Positions 5,262 through 7,347 of a stretch of DNA of 7,347 nt are shown here, one piece after another (position 1 is the stretch's first letter; each line of letters opens with the position of its first letter). Source of the stretch: CAMEON01 sp045645165 (GTDB lineage: Bacteria; Bacillota; Clostridia; Oscillospirales; CAG-272); NCBI GenBank assembly GCA_045645165.1, contig JAZRIF010000141.1, positions 1-7,347 on the forward strand. Reading direction: 5' to 3'. A program made the translations under genes and the position numbers. The notes beneath the pieces were generated by a model, which made no database searches, was not told where the DNA came from, and saw only the letters and a list, made by a program, of their open reading frames with translations.

Positions 5262-6326
5262 TTAAACCTTTTTTACGGTATGCGCCGCGGCGCGGATCAT
5301 GCGGTTGTAGAGGGCAAGCCCCAAGCCGCTCTTGTCGGGCAAGTGGGCGTATATGATTTCGGCATCGGTTCCATCAGCCTCGCGGAGAAGGGCGAAAAGA
5401 GATTTTGCGTGTGCCTCCACGTCAGCTCGCTTGCCCACGGGAAGCAAACGTTCATTCTTGAGGAAGGGAACCTCCTCATCGTAGCACAGAATGGCGCAAA
5501 TTTCGTTTTCCTGAGCCTTTTGCAGGTAGGCCAGCACATCCTCTGCCTCGCCGTCCAAGAGCACCAGAGGCGCCGTAGGGGCGTAATGGCGGTACTTCAT
5601 GCCGGGGGAGAGAGGCTTCTCGTCTTTAGCTAGCTGTTCCGACACCGCGCGGGCGATCTCCACGCGGTCGCAGACGCAGGTCAGGGCGTCGTAGGTAATC
5701 CCGCCGGGGCGGAGCAGGGTCAGATATGCCCCCGATTCGTCGCGGTCGATCTTGACGATGGTGGACTCCAGCCCGATGTCGCACTCCCCGCCGTCGATGA
5801 TGATCTCCACCCGTCCCGACAGGTCGTCGATGACGTGAGCAGCGCAGGTGGGGGAGGGCTTGCCCGACAGGTTGGCCGAGGGGGCCGCCACGGGTACTCC
5901 TGCCGCCTCAATGAGGGCGTGGGCTACGGGATGGGAGGGGCAGCGTACCGCCACCGTGTCCAGCCCACCTGTGGTGGAGTAGGGAACGCAGTCCCGCTTG
6001 GGGAGGATGACGGTCAGAGGCCCCGGCATGAAGGCCTTGGCCAGTGCTTCGTAGAGGGGCTTGGTCACCTCGTCGGCTACCGTATAGAGGTAAGCGTCTT
6101 CGGGTTTCGCCACGTGGATGATGAGGGGGTTGTCGGAAGGCCGTCCCTTGGCGGCATAGATCTTCATGGCCGCCTCGGCATCCAGACCGTTGCCGCCCAG
6201 TCCGTACACCGTCTCGGTGGGGAAGACCACAAGGCCCCCGTCGCGGAGGATTCGGGAGGCTTCGCGGAGGGCGGACACCGCCTCCTGGGGATCTGTGATC
6301 TTGATAACTTTGGTTTGCATGGTCAT
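5262..6326 (-). CDS. ywlC: L-threonylcarbamoyladenylate synthase (Sua5/YwlC type)
   Basis: This 354-residue cytoplasmic enzyme makes threonylcarbamoyl-AMP from threonine, bicarbonate and ATP, the first step of the t6A modification at position 37 of ANN-decoding tRNAs. TsaD and its partners then transfer the group. The N-terminal YrdC-like domain (about 10-210) shows FPTETVYGLGG (35-45), AAKGRPSDNPLIIH (58-71), PGPLTVILP (101-109), APSANLSGKPSPT (148-160) and ESTIVKI (187-193). The linker SPGMKYRHYAP (240-250) and a C-terminal Sua5 domain (about 260-350) make it the long Sua5 form rather than the short TsaC form. The ATG at 6326 overlaps the prfA stop as ATGA, with AGGA 6 nt upstream inside prfA, which implies translational coupling. 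A second in-frame ATG at 6320 is less well spaced. The stop TAA is at 5264-5262. The symbol follows Bacillus; tsaC or sua5 would also be used. Confidence 0.95.
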   Translation of the reverse strand: MTMQTKVIKITDPQEAVSALREASRILRDGGLVVFPTETVYGLGGNGLDAEAAMKIYAAKGRPSDNPLIIHVAKPEDAYLYTVADEVTKPLYEALAKAFMPGPLTVILPKRDCVPYSTTGGLDTVAVRCPSHPVAHALIEAAGVPVAAPSANLSGKPSPTCAAHVIDDLSGRVEIIIDGGECDIGLESTIVKIDRDESGAYLTLLRPGGITYDALTCVCDRVEIARAVSEQLAKDEKPLSPGMKYRHYAPTAPLVLLDGEAEDVLAYLQKAQENEICAILCYDEEVPFLKNERLLPVGKRADVEAHAKSLFALLREADGTDAEIIYAHLPDKSGLGLALYNRMIRAAAHTVKKV

Positions 6327-7347
6327 TCCGTATCCTGTTGCTTTAATTTTTCGGCGGTGTCCGCGGCGGTCAGCGCTTCGATCATTTGTCCGATATTACC
6401 GTTCATGAAGCCGTCCAGATCGAAGATGGACAGCCCGATGCGGTGGTCGGTGACGCGGGACTGGGGGTAGTTGTAGGTGCGGATCTTCTCGCTGCGGTCG
6501 CCCGACCCCACCTGCGACTTGCGGGCGGAGGCTCTTGCCTCGTCCTGTTCGGTCTTCTTGATGTGGTAGAGCTTGGCCTTGAGCATTTCCAGCGCCTTGT
6601 CTTTGTTCTGGAACTGGGAGCGCTCCTGCTGGCACTCGATGACAATGCCCGTGGGCTTGTGGGTCAGCCGTACCGCAGATTCGGTCTTGTTGATATGCTG
6701 ACCGCCCGCGCCGCTGGACTTGCAGGATTCGTAGATCAGATCGGATTCCTTGATCTCGATCTCCACGTCCTTGACCTCGGGAAGCACCGCCACGGTGGCG
6801 GCGGAGGTCTGAATGCGGCCTTGGGATTCGGTGGCGGGGACTCTTTGCACGCGGTGAACGCCCGACTCGAACTTGAAGCGGGAGTAGGCGCCCTTGCCCT
6901 CGATGAGGACGGTCACCTCGCGGAATCCCCCCAGCTCGGTCTCGGTGGCCGAGGTCACGTTGACTTTGAACCCATTGCTCTGGGCGTACATGCTGTACAT
7001 GCGGAAAAGATCGGCGGCGAACAGCGCAGCCTCCTCACCTCCCGTCCCCGCACGAAGCTCCATGATGACGGAGCAATCGTCCTCGGGATCCTTGGGGATC
7101 AGCAACCTCTGCAGCTCATCGGCAGCCTCGGAGATCTTGCCCTTGAGCATTTCGGCCTCGTCCTCGGCCAGAGCGCGCAGCTCGGGGTCATCCCCCAGAT
7201 CCGCCAGCTCCAGAGCCTCGGCGCGGGCGTCCTCCAGCCCACGGTAGAGACGGTACGCCTCCACCAGCGGGGTCAGACTGTGGTATTCCTTGATGAGCGC
7301 CGTGTACACCGCAGGATCGGCCGCCGTCTCGGGAAGGGAGAGGCGGA
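6323..7347 (-). CDS. prfA: Peptide chain release factor 1 (RF1), N-terminus outside the window
   Basis: RF1 recognises UAA and UAG in the ribosomal A site and triggers peptide release. The codon-reading tripeptide PAT, in RVPATESQGR (window 6838-6830), marks RF1 rather than RF2, which carries SPF. The peptidyl-transferase motif GGQ, in SSGAGGQHINK, is at 6706-6698. ELRAGTGGEEAALFA and the C-terminal GSGDRSEKIRTYNYPQSRVTDHR are also characteristic. The frame stays open to the window edge: 340 codons are visible against about 355-360 for the family, so roughly 15-20 residues are missing. A GTG at 7309 lies inside the N-terminal helical domain and is not the start. The glutamine of GGQ is the site methylated by PrmC, but prmC does not lie directly downstream of prfA here; it could lie upstream, beyond the window. 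The stop TGA overlaps the next gene's ATG. Confidence 0.96.
   Translation of the reverse strand, partial: RLSLPETAADPAVYTALIKEYHSLTPLVEAYRLYRGLEDARAEALELADLGDDPELRALAEDEAEMLKGKISEAADELQRLLIPKDPEDDCSVIMELRAGTGGEEAALFAADLFRMYSMYAQSNGFKVNVTSATETELGGFREVTVLIEGKGAYSRFKFESGVHRVQRVPATESQGRIQTSAATVAVLPEVKDVEIEIKESDLIYESCKSSGAGGQHINKTESAVRLTHKPTGIVIECQQERSQFQNKDKALEMLKAKLYHIKKTEQDEARASARKSQVGSGDRSEKIRTYNYPQSRVTDHRIGLSIFDLDGFMNGNIGQMIEALTAADTAEKLKQQDTE

Noticed and set aside
2745..5633. A 962-codon open frame on the plus strand opposite the topoisomerase and Sua5 genes
   Set aside because: It is antisense to two clear protein families, has no matching ribosome-binding site or recognisable domains, and is explained by the third-position GC bias of the minus-strand genes.
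7307..7309. GTG as the start of release factor 1
   Set aside because: The frame remains open and protein-like to the window edge, and the visible protein is shorter than the family norm, so the true start is outside.

Overview
The window reads as a chromosomal housekeeping segment from a low-to-mid GC Firmicute of class Clostridia, most likely an uncultured Oscillospirales-type gut bacterium. This placement rests on three things: a divergent clostridial ParC/GyrA-like topoisomerase subunit, a two-domain Sua5 protein, and intergenic structured repeats built around a CAGGGGC...GCCCCTG hairpin. It is an inference from family resemblance, not a database match. Every convincing gene lies on the minus strand, so transcription runs from high to low coordinates.

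Region A (7347 to 2784) looks like one transcription unit. It holds release factor 1 (prfA, its N-terminus cut off by the window edge), a threonylcarbamoyl-AMP synthase that overlaps prfA by ATGA, a type IIA topoisomerase A subunit after a 48-bp gap, and a 39-residue single-span membrane protein whose ribosome-binding site follows the topoisomerase stop codon directly. A perfect 10-bp terminator hairpin closes the unit.

Region B (about 2783 to 2450) is gene-free. It contains a 7-bp hairpin, a long imperfect hairpin, one copy of a roughly 120-nt structured repeat and a weak candidate promoter.

Region C (2449 to 133) is a two-gene unit: an RluA-family pseudouridine synthase followed after 34 bp by a membrane-anchored DUF3810-like putative zinc peptidase with an HELAH motif. 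Region D (1 to 120) holds a second copy of the structured repeat, inverted relative to the first, so the two copies bracket the Region C gene pair.

PrfA (stop-codon reading), the Sua5 homologue (t6A37 of ANN-decoding tRNAs) and the pseudouridine synthase all serve translation or RNA modification; the topoisomerase serves chromosome topology. I see no defence system, CRISPR array, transposase, phage gene or tRNA/rRNA gene. The most notable items are the inverted structured repeats with compensatory stem changes, the small membrane protein missed by normal length cut-offs, and the unusual active-site neighbourhood of the topoisomerase.
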